From Kitasatospora paranensis (GTDB lineage: Bacteria > Actinomycetota > Actinomycetes > Streptomycetales > Streptomycetaceae): a DNA stretch of 64,000 bases. Under the pieces are notes generated by a model that was given only the letters and a program-made list of their open reading frames with translations, was not told the origin of the DNA and did no database searches. Below, piece by piece: positions 35,094 to 43,812 of this stretch. The stretch lies in the NCBI RefSeq assembly GCF_039544005.1, contig NZ_BAABKV010000001.1, positions 7,068,001 to 7,132,000 of the forward strand. The letters run 5' to 3'. A program made the position numbers and the translations under genes. Positions within the stretch are counted from its first letter, which is position 1; the number at the start of each line of letters is the position of its first letter.

Positions 35094-36692
35094 TCAGCGG
35101 GAGGCGCCGCCGGTGATCACCGTCAGCGCGGGCTCCGCGTCCTGCCCGGCCCCGGTGCCGGGGAGGACGTCCTCGCCGTGTTCCGCGGCCGGGGCGGTGG
35201 CGTCCGCCCGGCGCAGCAGCAGTGCCACCGCCACGGCCGCCGCGACCGCCACCCCCGCGGCGCCGAGCAGGGCGGCGTGCAGGCCCGCGGCGAACGCCGA
35301 CTGGGCGCGGGCCACCACCGGCCCGCCGATCGCGGTGGCCGCGGCCAGCGAGGAGCGCGCCGCCTCCGCCGCCTGCGGCGGCATCCCGGGCAGCGGCAGA
35401 TGGCTGCGGTAGGCAGCACTCAGGACACTGCCCAGCACCGCGATCCCGAGCGCGCCGCCGAGTTCCCGCGCCAGGTCGTTCATCGCGGAGCCGACGCTCT
35501 GCAGGGCCGGCGGCAGCGCGTCGGTGATCTCCGTGGTGGCCGGCGTCATCGCCAGGCCCATCCCCGCGCCCAGCAGTACCAGCCCGGTCGCCACCAGCCC
35601 GTACGGGGTGGCGCGGTCGAGTTGCGCCAGCACGGTCAGGCCGGCGGCGGCGACCAGCAGTCCGGCGACCCAGGGCCTGCGGACACCGAGCCGCGCGGTC
35701 AGCCGGGGAGAGCCGCGCGCTCGGGGCCATCGCGGCCGCCATCGGCAGCACCCCCACCGCTGCCGCCAGCGCGCTGTCCCCGCGCACCAGTTGGAGGTAC
35801 TGCATCATCACGAAGACGAAGCCGAAGAAGGCGAAGAACTGCAGCGAGATCGAGAGCGAACCGGCCGCGAACCGGGGGTTGGCGAACAGGCGCGGGTCGA
35901 GCAGCGGGTGCCGCCGGGTCAGCTCCCAGCGGACGAAGCCGGCGAGGACGAGCAGCCCGAGCAGGATCCCGCCGAGGGTGACCGGGCTGCCCCAGCCGCG
36001 GGTGGGGGCCTCGATGACGCTGTAGACGAGCACGCCCAGCCCGGCCACCGCGAGGACGGCACCGACGGTGTCCCGGGAGGCCGCCCCGGCTCCGCCGACT
36101 CGGGGACGAACACCAGGGTGCCGATCACGGCCCCGGCCGCCAGCACCACGTTCAGCAGGAACACCGCACGCCACGAGCCCAGTTCGAGAACCAGGCCGGA
36201 GGTGAGCAGCCCCACCACCGCGCTCGCGCCGGCCACGGCGGCCCAGACGCCGACCGCCCGGGCCCGCTCCGCGCGCGGGAAGGTGCTGGTGATCGTCGAC
36301 AGCGTCGCCGGCATCACCAGGGCGGCGCCGACGCCCAGCAGCGCACGCAGCGCGATCAGCGCATTCGGGGTGGCGGTGAGGGTCGCGAGCAGCGACCCGG
36401 TGCCGAACACCGCCAGACCGGCGAGCAGGGCGCGCCGTCGGCCGAACCGGTCGCCCAGTGCGCCGGCGGGCAGCAGCAGGGAGGCGAAGACCAGGCTGTA
36501 GGCGTCGATGATCCAGGAGAGCTGGGTCTGGCTCGCGTGGGTCTCCCGGGCGATGTCCGGCAGTGCCACGTTGAGCGAGGCCATGGCGGACACGACGGTG
36601 GCCAGCGCCAGGCAGGTGACGGCGAGGACGGCGCCGTGGCGGATGCCGCGACCGGCCTCGGCCGGGGCGGTGGGCGGTGCGGTGGCAGACAT
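35094..36692 (-). CDS. MFS drug-resistance transporter, DHA2 type (two frame changes)
   Basis: The N-terminal frame has MASLNVALPDIARETHASQT, LPAGALGDRFGRRRALLAGL (motif A) and WRAVFLLNVVLAAGAV, typical of 14-TM DHA2 (EmrB/QacA) exporters. The middle (GVLVYSVIEAPTRGWGSPVT, FFGFVFVMMQYLQLVRG) and the end (GAGMGLAMTPATTEITDALP) lie in other frames. One base restored at 36084-36087 and two near 35703 give about 533 aa. It is divergent from a TetR gene 72 bp away, the classic repressor/exporter pair. The substrate is unknown. Confidence 0.85.
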
Positions 36693-36764
36693 GGGGTTTG
36701 CGCCTCCCGGGGCGGTGTGGATCGGTGCGCCCAGACTCGCCCCGGCCCGACTAGTATTTCAACG

Positions 36765-37391
36765 GTGATGAATAAACCGGCCCGCCGGGGCCGTCGCACC
36801 GGGAGCCCCGACACCCGGGCCCAGATCCTCGCCGTGGCCCGCCGGCGCTTCCTCTCGGACGGCTACGACGCCGTGACCCTGCGCGCGGTCGCCGCCGAGG
36901 CGGACGTCGACCTCGCCCTGGTCAGCTACTACTTCGGCTCCAAGAAGGGCCTCTTCGGCGCGGCCCTGGCCCTCTCGGCGAACCCCGCCGAGATCCTCCT
37001 GCACGCCCTCGACGGCGACCTGGCGACCCTCCCGCAGCGGACCCTGCGCGCCCTGCTGGCGGCCTGGGAGGACCCGCAGGCCGGCGCCCCGCTGCGCGGC
37101 ATGCTCGCCGGCGCCACCCAGGACGAGGCCACGGCCGCGCTGGTCAAGGAGGTCATCGAGCGCGAGATGATCGACAAGATCGCCGCCCGGATCGGCGGCC
37201 GGGACGCCCACCGGCGGGCCGGGGCGTTCTGCGCCCAGATGGCCGGGCTGATCGTGACGAGGTTCGTGCTGCGGCTGGAACCGGTCGCGTCGATGTCCGC
37301 CGATGAAATCGTCCGCCTCTTCGGACCGCCCCTCGGACTGGTCCTCGGCGTTCGGCCACAGCGCCCCCTGACGGCGACCGGACGGCCCTGA
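36765..37391 (+). CDS. TetR family regulator of the divergent exporter
   Basis: A 208-aa protein with a TetR HTH: TRAQILAVARRRFLSDGYDA then VDLALVSYYFGSKKGLFGAA, followed by a TetR_C-like domain (LLAAWEDPQAGAPLRGMLAG). Start is GTG 36765 (or ATG 36768). No Shine-Dalgarno is seen, but a TAGTAT -10 box (36752-36757) lies 7 nt upstream, so it is probably leaderless. It should repress the divergent MFS exporter. The gene ends only 5 bp from a truncated chromate transporter remnant on the other strand. Confidence 0.9.
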   Translation: MMNKPARRGRRTGSPDTRAQILAVARRRFLSDGYDAVTLRAVAAEADVDLALVSYYFGSKKGLFGAALALSANPAEILLHALDGDLATLPQRTLRALLAAWEDPQAGAPLRGMLAGATQDEATAALVKEVIEREMIDKIAARIGGRDAHRRAGAFCAQMAGLIVTRFVLRLEPVASMSADEIVRLFGPPLGLVLGVRPQRPLTATGRP

Positions 37392-37395
37392 GAGC

Positions 37396-37955
37396 CGCCT
37401 CCCGCCGCCCGCTGCAGGCCGGCCGGGATCAGGGCCCACGCCGCATGGACGGCGACCGCCGCGACCGCCGCTCCGGTGCCGGCCGCGGCCCCCAGCACCC
37501 ATCCGGGCGGACTGTCCGACAGGAACACCGCGGCCAGCGCCAGGATCAGCACCCGGCCCGGTGCGACGAACGCCGCACCGCCGACCGGCGCGCCGGGTAC
37601 GCCCCGCAGCCGCCAGGCGGTGAAGATCGCCAGCTGGGTCGAGGCGGGCCCGGGCAGCAGGCTCGTGGCGGCGACGCCGTCCTCGAACTCCGCGGCGGAC
37701 AGCCACCCCCGCCGCTCGACGCAGAGCCGGCGCAGCAGGGCGATGTGCGCTGGCGGCCCGCCGAAGCCGATCGAGCCGATCCACCCCCCAGTCGCGTGCG
37801 ATGGTCGCCAGGCCCACCCGCTGCGCCGGTCCCACCCGCTGCGCCGGTCCCACCCGCCGTGCCCGTCGCACCCGCTGTGCAGGTGCCTCGTCCGCGCCGT
37901 CCGCTGCCGCTTCTCCGTCCCGGCCGGGTCTCCGTCGGCCGGGCGTGATCCTCAT
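37396..37955 (-). pseudogene. Truncated chromate transporter (CHR domain), remnant
   Basis: On the minus strand the segments LATIARDWG then GWIGSIGFGGPPAHIALLRR, VERRGWLSAAEFEDGVAATS and LLPGPASTQLAIFTAWRLRG are the N-terminal CHR domain of ChrA-type transporters, but the second half of the usual about 400-aa protein is missing. Similarity stops at WALIPAGLQRAAGG, beside the stop of the TetR gene. The start region also has a frame change after ARDWG and a hexapeptide repeat (GPAQRV). It looks like a gene cut by an old deletion or insertion junction. An ATG at 37955 lacks a ribosome site. Confidence 0.7.
37813..37884. repeat. Four degenerate 18-bp tandem repeats
   Basis: Unit CCCACCCGCTGCGCCGGT: two exact copies (37813-37830, 37831-37848) followed by two diverged copies to 37884. 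On the minus strand they encode GPAQRV-like hexapeptides at the front of the chromate transporter remnant. Confidence 0.75.
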
Positions 37956-37997
37956 GGAGGGAGGTGCACGGCCGCCGACGAGGGGCGAGGCCGCCGG

Positions 37998-39632
37998 TCA
38001 GCTGCCCGAGGGCGCCGGTCCGCCGGCGGAACGGGGCTGGGTGGCCGGGATGCGCCGGGTGAAGAAGAGAGCGATCAACGCGGCGAAGGCGAGGACGGAC
38101 AGTGCGGCCCGCAGGCCGTCCAGACGGGCGGCGGCGTTGGCGTCCAGGGCGGCCTGGGCCGTCCCGGACGGCACGTTCGCGTCGTCGAGGGCGGCCTGCA
38201 ACTGGGCATCCGACAGGAAGGGCACGCCACCGGCGAGTTCGGTGCTCGCCCGGGTCTTGGCCTGGGCCGGGACGTCCGGGTTCTGCTCGATGGTGGCGAG
38301 GAAGGAGGAGGTCAGGGCGGCGATCATGATCGACCCGGCCAGGGCCGTCCCGATCGAGGCGCCGAGGTTGGTCACGGTGTTCTGGATCCCGCCGACCTCG
38401 GCGCTCTGCTCGTCCGGCACCGCCGACACGGTCACCGATCCGAGCTGGGAGGCGAGTGCCCCCATGCCGAAGCCGATCAGCAGCAGGGGGATGGTGACGA
38501 TCTCCGCGCCGGCGTCCGCGTCGAGGGCGGCCAGCAGCACGACGGCGCCCGCGAGCATGGCGAGGACGCCCAGCCGTACCACCCGGCGCGGGGAGACGTC
38601 CGGCAGGAAGCGCGGGATCGCGACGGCGGCCGCGAGCAGCGTGAGGGAGAGCGGCAGGATCCGCACCCCGGTCATCAGGGCCGACAGGCCGAGCGCGACG
38701 GACAGGTACAGCGGGACGACGAAGAACACGCCCATCTGCACCAGGTACTGGAAGAAGAACATCGTCAGGCCGCCGGTGAGCTGCCGGTTGCCCAGCAGTT
38801 CGGGGTCGACCAGCGGCTCGGTGCCCTTCCGGACGAGGCGGCGCTCCCAGCGGAAGAAGAGCCAGACCAGGAACAGCCCGGCCATCATCAGCCAGATCAC
38901 CGCCGAGATCCCGAGCCAGGAGGGCGCGTCGGGCTTCGGCTGGAACCAGCCCCAGGTGCCGGAGCGCAGCACGCCGTAGACGAACAGTCCGAGGCCCAGG
39001 GCCGACAGCACGGCGCCGACGGCGTCGAGCCGCGGCCGTCGGTCGGGCGGGGCGTCGGCCACCCGGCGGGCCAGCACGAGGATGGCGAGCACCACCACGA
39101 CCTCGCCGGCGAACACCCAGCGCCAGGAGAAGTACGTGGTCGCGATGCCCCCGATCAGGGGCCCGAGTGCGATCGCGATCGCGCCGGCGGCGGTGACCAG
39201 CCCGTAGGCCGCGGGGCGGCGCTCCACGGCGAAGTTGCTCGCCACCAGGGCCACGATCGCGGGCAGGATCAGGGCCGCCCCGATGCCCTCCAGCAGTGAC
39301 CACCCGATCAGCAGCACGGTCAGGTTCGGGGCGACCGCCGTGGTCGCGGAGCCGCACCCGTAGATCACGCAGCCGATCGTGAAGGCGCGCTTGCGGCCGA
39401 TGATCGCGCCGACCTTGCCGCCGGTGATCATGAGCATCGCCATCACCAGCGTGTAGGCGGTGATGGCGCCCTGCAGCCCGCTCACGGTGGTACCCACGTC
39501 GTCGGCCACGGTCGCGATCGACACGTTCATCACCGAGCTGTCGAGCGCCATCAGGAACTGCCCCGCCGCCAGGGTGGCGAGGACGACCGTCGCGGCCCCC
39601 GCTCTCCCGGTGCTGCCTCCTTCGGCACTCAT
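37998..39632 (-). CDS. MFS exporter, DHA2 family (14 TM)
   Basis: An intact 544-aa transporter. Opening helix LATLAAGQFLMALDSSVMNV carries the DHA2 LDxTVxNVA-like motif; GGKVGAIIGRKRAFTIGCV is motif A; the long loop and helices (GVLRSGTWGWFQPKPDAPSW, LTMFFFQYLVQMGVFFVVPL) fit 14 TM. An outside loop of about 60 residues precedes the last helix (SVLAFAALIALFFTRRIPAT). It probably exports a drug or metabolite with proton exchange. GGAAGG precedes ATG 39632. No adjacent regulator. Confidence 0.9.
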   Translation of the reverse strand: MSAEGGSTGRAGAATVVLATLAAGQFLMALDSSVMNVSIATVADDVGTTVSGLQGAITAYTLVMAMLMITGGKVGAIIGRKRAFTIGCVIYGCGSATTAVAPNLTVLLIGWSLLEGIGAALILPAIVALVASNFAVERRPAAYGLVTAAGAIAIALGPLIGGIATTYFSWRWVFAGEVVVVLAILVLARRVADAPPDRRPRLDAVGAVLSALGLGLFVYGVLRSGTWGWFQPKPDAPSWLGISAVIWLMMAGLFLVWLFFRWERRLVRKGTEPLVDPELLGNRQLTGGLTMFFFQYLVQMGVFFVVPLYLSVALGLSALMTGVRILPLSLTLLAAAVAIPRFLPDVSPRRVVRLGVLAMLAGAVVLLAALDADAGAEIVTIPLLLIGFGMGALASQLGSVTVSAVPDEQSAEVGGIQNTVTNLGASIGTALAGSIMIAALTSSFLATIEQNPDVPAQAKTRASTELAGGVPFLSDAQLQAALDDANVPSGTAQAALDANAAARLDGLRAALSVLAFAALIALFFTRRIPATQPRSAGGPAPSGS

Positions 39633-39750
39633 GCAGGCAGCCTTCCACGGGGCCCGTGCGGACCGGGCCGACCCGCCGGTGGGCTCATCCGATCGGCCGA
39701 CAACCCGTGGGCCCCGGGCCCGGCAGGGCCCTCGGAGCCGGCAGGGGTTC

Positions 39751-41516
39751 TCAGAGATCGAGCACGACGTCCGCGTCCGGCCGGGCGCAGCAGACCAGGG
39801 CGTTGCCCGGGGCCGGGGCCTCCACCGGCGCGGGGTCGTACGACACCGCGCCCTCCATGAGCCGGGTCTCGCAGGTGCGGCACACCCCGGTGCGGCAGGA
39901 CCAGCGCACCGCGACGCCGCAGGCCTCGGCCATCTCCAGCAGGCTGCCGAACTCCGGCCGCCACGGGACGGTGAGGCCGCTGCGGACGAAGGACACCGCG
40001 GGGCCATCGCCCGCGGGCCCTGCGGGCGGGTGCGGGCGCGGGGCCGCGGCGGCGGCGATTCCCGGGGTGAGGGCGGGGCCCGCGCCGAACACCTCGGTGT
40101 GGATCCGGTCGCGGGCCAGGCCCGTGGCGGTCAGCGCCCCGGTGAGGTCGGCCATGAACGCCGACGGCCCGCAGAGGTAGGCGTCGGCGTCCGCCGGCAG
40201 GTCGAGGCGGGCGAGCACCGCGGCCGACAGCCGGCCGCGGTCGGTGTAGTCCACGCCCTCCCGGTCCTGGGGCCGGGGCGCGCTGTAGCAGATCCGGACA
40301 TGGCTGTCGGGCAGCCGGGCGAGCAGGCGCCGGCTCTCCGCCGCGAACGGGTGGTCGCCGCCGTGCCGCGCGCCGTGCAGCCACCAGACCTCCCGGTCCG
40401 GCCGGGTGTCGGCCAGCGCGTGCAGCATCGCCAGGACGGGGGTGGCGCCCACCCCCGCGGAGGCCAGCACCACCGGGCCCGCGCCCGGTCTCAGCGTGAA
40501 CGACCCGCGCGGTGCCGCGGCCGCCAGCTCGCCACCGGCGCGGACGTGGGCGTGGATCCACCGGCTGGCGGCCCCCTCTGCTTCCCGCTTGACGCTGATC
40601 CGGTAGCCCTCCGCGGACGGCGGACCGGACAGCGAGTAGCTGCGGACCAGCGGCGCGGCGCCGGCCTCCGGGACGAGGCGGACGGTCAGGTACTGGCCGG
40701 GCGCCGCGGGGGCAGCGGGCGGCCGTCCGGGTCGGCGAGGCAGAGCGAGACGATGCTGTCGCTCTCGGCGGCCACGGCGGTGACGGTGAGCGGGCGGAAG
40801 CCGTCCCAGGCCGGGCGCGGGTCGGCGCCCTCGGGGTTGAGGCCCGGGTTCCCGGCGGCGCCCGGTGCGTGGTCGGGCTGCTCCAGCAGAGCGCGGAACG
40901 ACGACTGCCAGCCGGGGCTGAGCGCGTCGATGCCCAGGGCGCGGGCGATCCTGTCCCGGGGGCGCTCGGGCAGGTACAGCAGGCCGTCGACCTCCGCGAC
41001 GGTCATCCGCCCCGGCCCGTCCGAGAGCTTGACGATCTCCTGACCGGCCTCGACCTCGCCCTCGGTGAGGACCCGCAGGTAGAACCCGGGCCGCCGGTGG
41101 GTCACCAGCAGGGCCGGCAGCCGGGGCTCGTCCATCCGCAGCCCGACCCGGTAGCAGGTCACCCGGGGCTGGGTCACCTCGAAGACGGCTCCGCCGATCC
41201 GGTAGCGGTCGCCGATGCACACCTCGTCGTCGGGCAGCCCGTCCACGGTGAAGTTCTCGCCGAACTGGCCGTACGAGAAGTCGTCCCGGCCCAGGACTCG
41301 CTGCCAGTGGCGGTACGAGTCGAGCTGGTAGACCATTACGGCGCGCATCTCGCCGCCGTGCCCGCCGAGGTCGCCCTGGCCGTCACCGTCGATGTTCAGC
41401 CGGCGGACCGTGCGCGGGCCGGTGACGGGTTGCTTCCAGACCGCCGTGCGGACCGTCCGGCCCTGCCACCGGACATCCTTCGGCAGGCCCACGTTGACGG
41501 AGACGAGTGTGGCCAT
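39751..41516 (-). CDS. MOSC domain - ferredoxin reductase - 2Fe-2S ferredoxin fusion (one frame change)
   Basis: Residues 1-220 are a MOSC/YiiM-like domain (FSYGQFGENFTVDGLPDDEV, QPRVTCYRVGLRMDEP with the MOSC Cys). Then a flavodoxin-reductase-like FAD/NAD(P) module follows: VRSYSLSGPPSAEGYRISVK, LASAGVGATPVLAMLHAL and DADAYLCGPSAFM. A C-terminal plant-type ferredoxin has Cys ligands in RWSCRTGVCRTCETR and ALVCCARP. One G missing at 40708-40712 splits the written frame; restored length is about 588 aa. The likely role is self-sufficient electron transfer from NAD(P)H to a molybdenum- or sulfur-handling MOSC centre. The substrate is unknown. Confidence 0.88.
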
Positions 41517-41601
41517 GCGGTCCGCCTCGGTTTCGACGACAGTGCTCCGGCCCGACCGATGCTAGCGAGGCGCCGCCCGGCGGGCAGGTCGGGACGCGCA
41601 C

Positions 41602-41633
41602 GGCCACGGCACCGCGGGGGCGGTGCCGTGGCC
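41602..41633 (-). terminator. Hairpin terminator after the S53 peptidase
   Basis: GGCCACGGCACCGC (41602-41615) and its exact reverse complement (41620-41633), 14-bp stem with a GGGG loop, 26 bp beyond the S53 peptidase stop. Confidence 0.8.
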
Positions 41634-41658
41634 GCGCGTGCCCGGTCCGGGGCCGGGG

Positions 41659-43665
41659 CTACCGGAAGGACGTCAGGTAGCCGGCGGTCGGTGAGCCCAG
41701 GCCGGTGGCGTCGTCGTAGCCCTTGACCGCGTTGAGCGTGGTGTCCTCGCCGAAAGCGACCAGGCGCACCCGCAGGGTGCCGCCGACCAGCCCCTGGTCG
41801 GCGACGGCGCTGAGCGGGGGCTGGTCCTTCGCGGCGGCCTGGTCGACGACGTCGTGGAAGGCGCCGCTGCCGGCCCGCGCGTACAGGACGGGATTGGCGA
41901 ACCCGAGCGGGCTGCCCTTGCGGGCCTCGATGGCGAGGGCCTGCACGGCCGAGAACTCCGGAGCGGCGACACTGGTGCCGCCGTAGCCGCCCTCGCTGTA
42001 CGTGCCGCCGGGGGAGTAGCCGACCAGGACGGAGGTGTACAGGTCGCCGTTCATCGCGACGTCGGGCGTGACCCGGCGCGCCGACGGCGCCTTGGCGCCG
42101 GTCATCAGGGTGTTCGCGAGCTTCCTGGGGACGGTGCCGGTCTGGTACCAGGGCTGCGCGAAGTCCTCGCTGGTGCCGCCGCCCCCGCCGAAGTAGAAGG
42201 CGCCGGGCAACGGCTGCCAGCTGCCGCCGTCCGGGGCGAGCCCGGAGCGCAGCGTGCCCATGTCGGTCTCGAAGCCGTAGCCGCCCTTGGCGTCGGCGGT
42301 GGCCAGGGCGGTGCCGCCCACCGAGGTCACCCACGGGTCCGAGCTGGGCCAGTCGGCCTGCGCGCGGCTGGTGCTCGGGTCGCAGTTGACGCCCGTCGCG
42401 GCGGCGGCCGGGGAGGAGTCGCCGCAGTCGCCCGCGGAGAAGTCGAAGCCGATGCCCTGGATGGCGCCCTGCTGGAAGACCTGCTCGTACGCGGCGATCT
42501 CGGCGGGCGGGATGTCCCCGAACGCGCCGTGCATGATCTCGCCCCAGGAGTTGGAGACGACGTCCGCGAGGTGCCGGTCGACGATGGTCGACAGGGCGCT
42601 CAGCAGGTCCTGGTCCGAGCACGAGTCGGCCCCGACGTAGAGGACGTTCGCGTCCGGCGCGAGGCCGTGCACCATCTCGACGTCCAGCGCCTCCTCGCCG
42701 GCCCAGCCCTCGGGGCCGCCGCAGGCGTCCTGGTTGTTCCACCCGGCGCGGTTCACCAGCTCGGTGTACTGGCCGGGCCGGAACGGCCGGTCGCCGTGCA
42801 GGGTGGCGAAGCGGTCGGCGTCCGCGGCCATGGTCGCGGAGCCGTAGGCGTCCACGACGGCGACCGTGGCGCCCTTGCCGGTCAGGTGGGAGCCGGTGAT
42901 GCCGTACGCCGTGCGCAGCTGCGAGGGGGCCAGCGAGCACTGGTCGTAGGTCGTGGCCGGGGCGTAGCCGGTCGGGCCCGCGGTGACCCTCTTCTGGCCC
43001 CAGTGGTCCGAGCAGGTGGGGGTGGTGGGGAAGGTGGAGGCGCCGGGAGCCGTGCCGGTCCTCCCGGCGGTGGAACGGACGGCGACGGAGTGCGGCCTCG
43101 CCCGCGGAGTCTCCGTGCTCAGGCCCGTGACGCCCAGCACGGCGGAGGCGACCCCGGCCGGGACGACCGCGTCGCCGACCGGTGCCCGCCGGGTCGTCCC
43201 GTCGACGGTGTACTGGTGGATGCCCGTGCCGAAGGCCCTGCCGCCGGCGGCGCTGTCGCCGGTGGCGTCGACGTAATGGGCGGTGGTCGCGGTGACCTTC
43301 AGGCCTGCGCCGGCCAGCCAGGACTTCACATCGGCGACCTGCCGGGCGGTCGCGCCGAAGCGCTGCTGCACCTGCGCGGACGTCAGGAACGCGCCGTACT
43401 GCGCGCCGCCCTCGGTGGAGACCGCCCGGGCGTACGCGGCCAGGCCGGCCGGGTCCTGGCCCGCCAGGTAGACCCGTACGGCGATGGCGGTGGTGGTGGG
43501 CAGGGCGCCCCGGTCGGCCGAGGGCTGCGCCCAGGCCGGGTGGGTGCCGGCGAGGGTGCGGACGCTGCCGCTGCCCTCGGCCTGCGAGGCGGGGGCGACG
43601 GCGAAGGCTCCGGCGAGCAGCGCCGCGCAGGCGAGGGCAGCACCCGCGCTCCGGTGCCGGCGCAC
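41659..43665 (-). CDS. Secreted S53 family peptidase (sedolisin/kumamolisin type)
   Basis: A 668-aa protein with an N-terminal signal region (ALACAALLAGAFAVAPASQA), a pro-kumamolisin domain (about 40-190) and the catalytic domain. Catalytic Glu/Asp are in GWAGEEALDVEMVHG (about 324-328), the oxyanion Asp in FDFSAGDCGD (about 413), and Ser in GGTSVAAPEF (565). The C-terminal part has the Ca-site region VKGYDDATGLGSPTAG. It cleaves proteins at acidic pH outside the cell. GTG 43665 is the first start in frame; the ribosome site is poor, so the true start may differ. Confidence 0.92.
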   Translation of the reverse strand: MRRHRSAGAALACAALLAGAFAVAPASQAEGSGSVRTLAGTHPAWAQPSADRGALPTTTAIAVRVYLAGQDPAGLAAYARAVSTEGGAQYGAFLTSAQVQQRFGATARQVADVKSWLAGAGLKVTATTAHYVDATGDSAAGGRAFGTGIHQYTVDGTTRRAPVGDAVVPAGVASAVLGVTGLSTETPRARPHSVAVRSTAGRTGTAPGASTFPTTPTCSDHWGQKRVTAGPTGYAPATTYDQCSLAPSQLRTAYGITGSHLTGKGATVAVVDAYGSATMAADADRFATLHGDRPFRPGQYTELVNRAGWNNQDACGGPEGWAGEEALDVEMVHGLAPDANVLYVGADSCSDQDLLSALSTIVDRHLADVVSNSWGEIMHGAFGDIPPAEIAAYEQVFQQGAIQGIGFDFSAGDCGDSSPAAAATGVNCDPSTSRAQADWPSSDPWVTSVGGTALATADAKGGYGFETDMGTLRSGLAPDGGSWQPLPGAFYFGGGGGTSEDFAQPWYQTGTVPRKLANTLMTGAKAPSARRVTPDVAMNGDLYTSVLVGYSPGGTYSEGGYGGTSVAAPEFSAVQALAIEARKGSPLGFANPVLYARAGSGAFHDVVDQAAAKDQPPLSAVADQGLVGGTLRVRLVAFGEDTTLNAVKGYDDATGLGSPTAGYLTSFR

Positions 43666-43767
43666 GCGGGGGATCCGGTGGTCGGTGATGACGACTCCAA
43701 GGGGGATGGCGCCGGCGGCCCGCGGTGCGGTGCGCCTGCCGGTGCGGTGACGAGTGGTCGGGGGAGC

Positions 43768-43804
43768 GGGAGGGGCCGGGGCCGTGGGGAGCGCGGCCCC
43801 TCCC
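43768..43804 (-). terminator. Hairpin after the S8 peptidase
   Basis: GGGAGGGGCC (43768-43777) pairs with GGCCCCTCCC (43795-43804) across a 17-nt loop, starting 9 bp after the S8 peptidase stop. Confidence 0.55.
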
Positions 43805-43812
43805 GGTCGGCG

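Noticed and set aside
37546..39648. 700-codon ORF overlapping the DHA2 exporter in another frame
   Set aside because: The exporter frame has clear transmembrane helices and motif A. The other frame is a shadow, apart from its end, which crosses the chromate transporter remnant.
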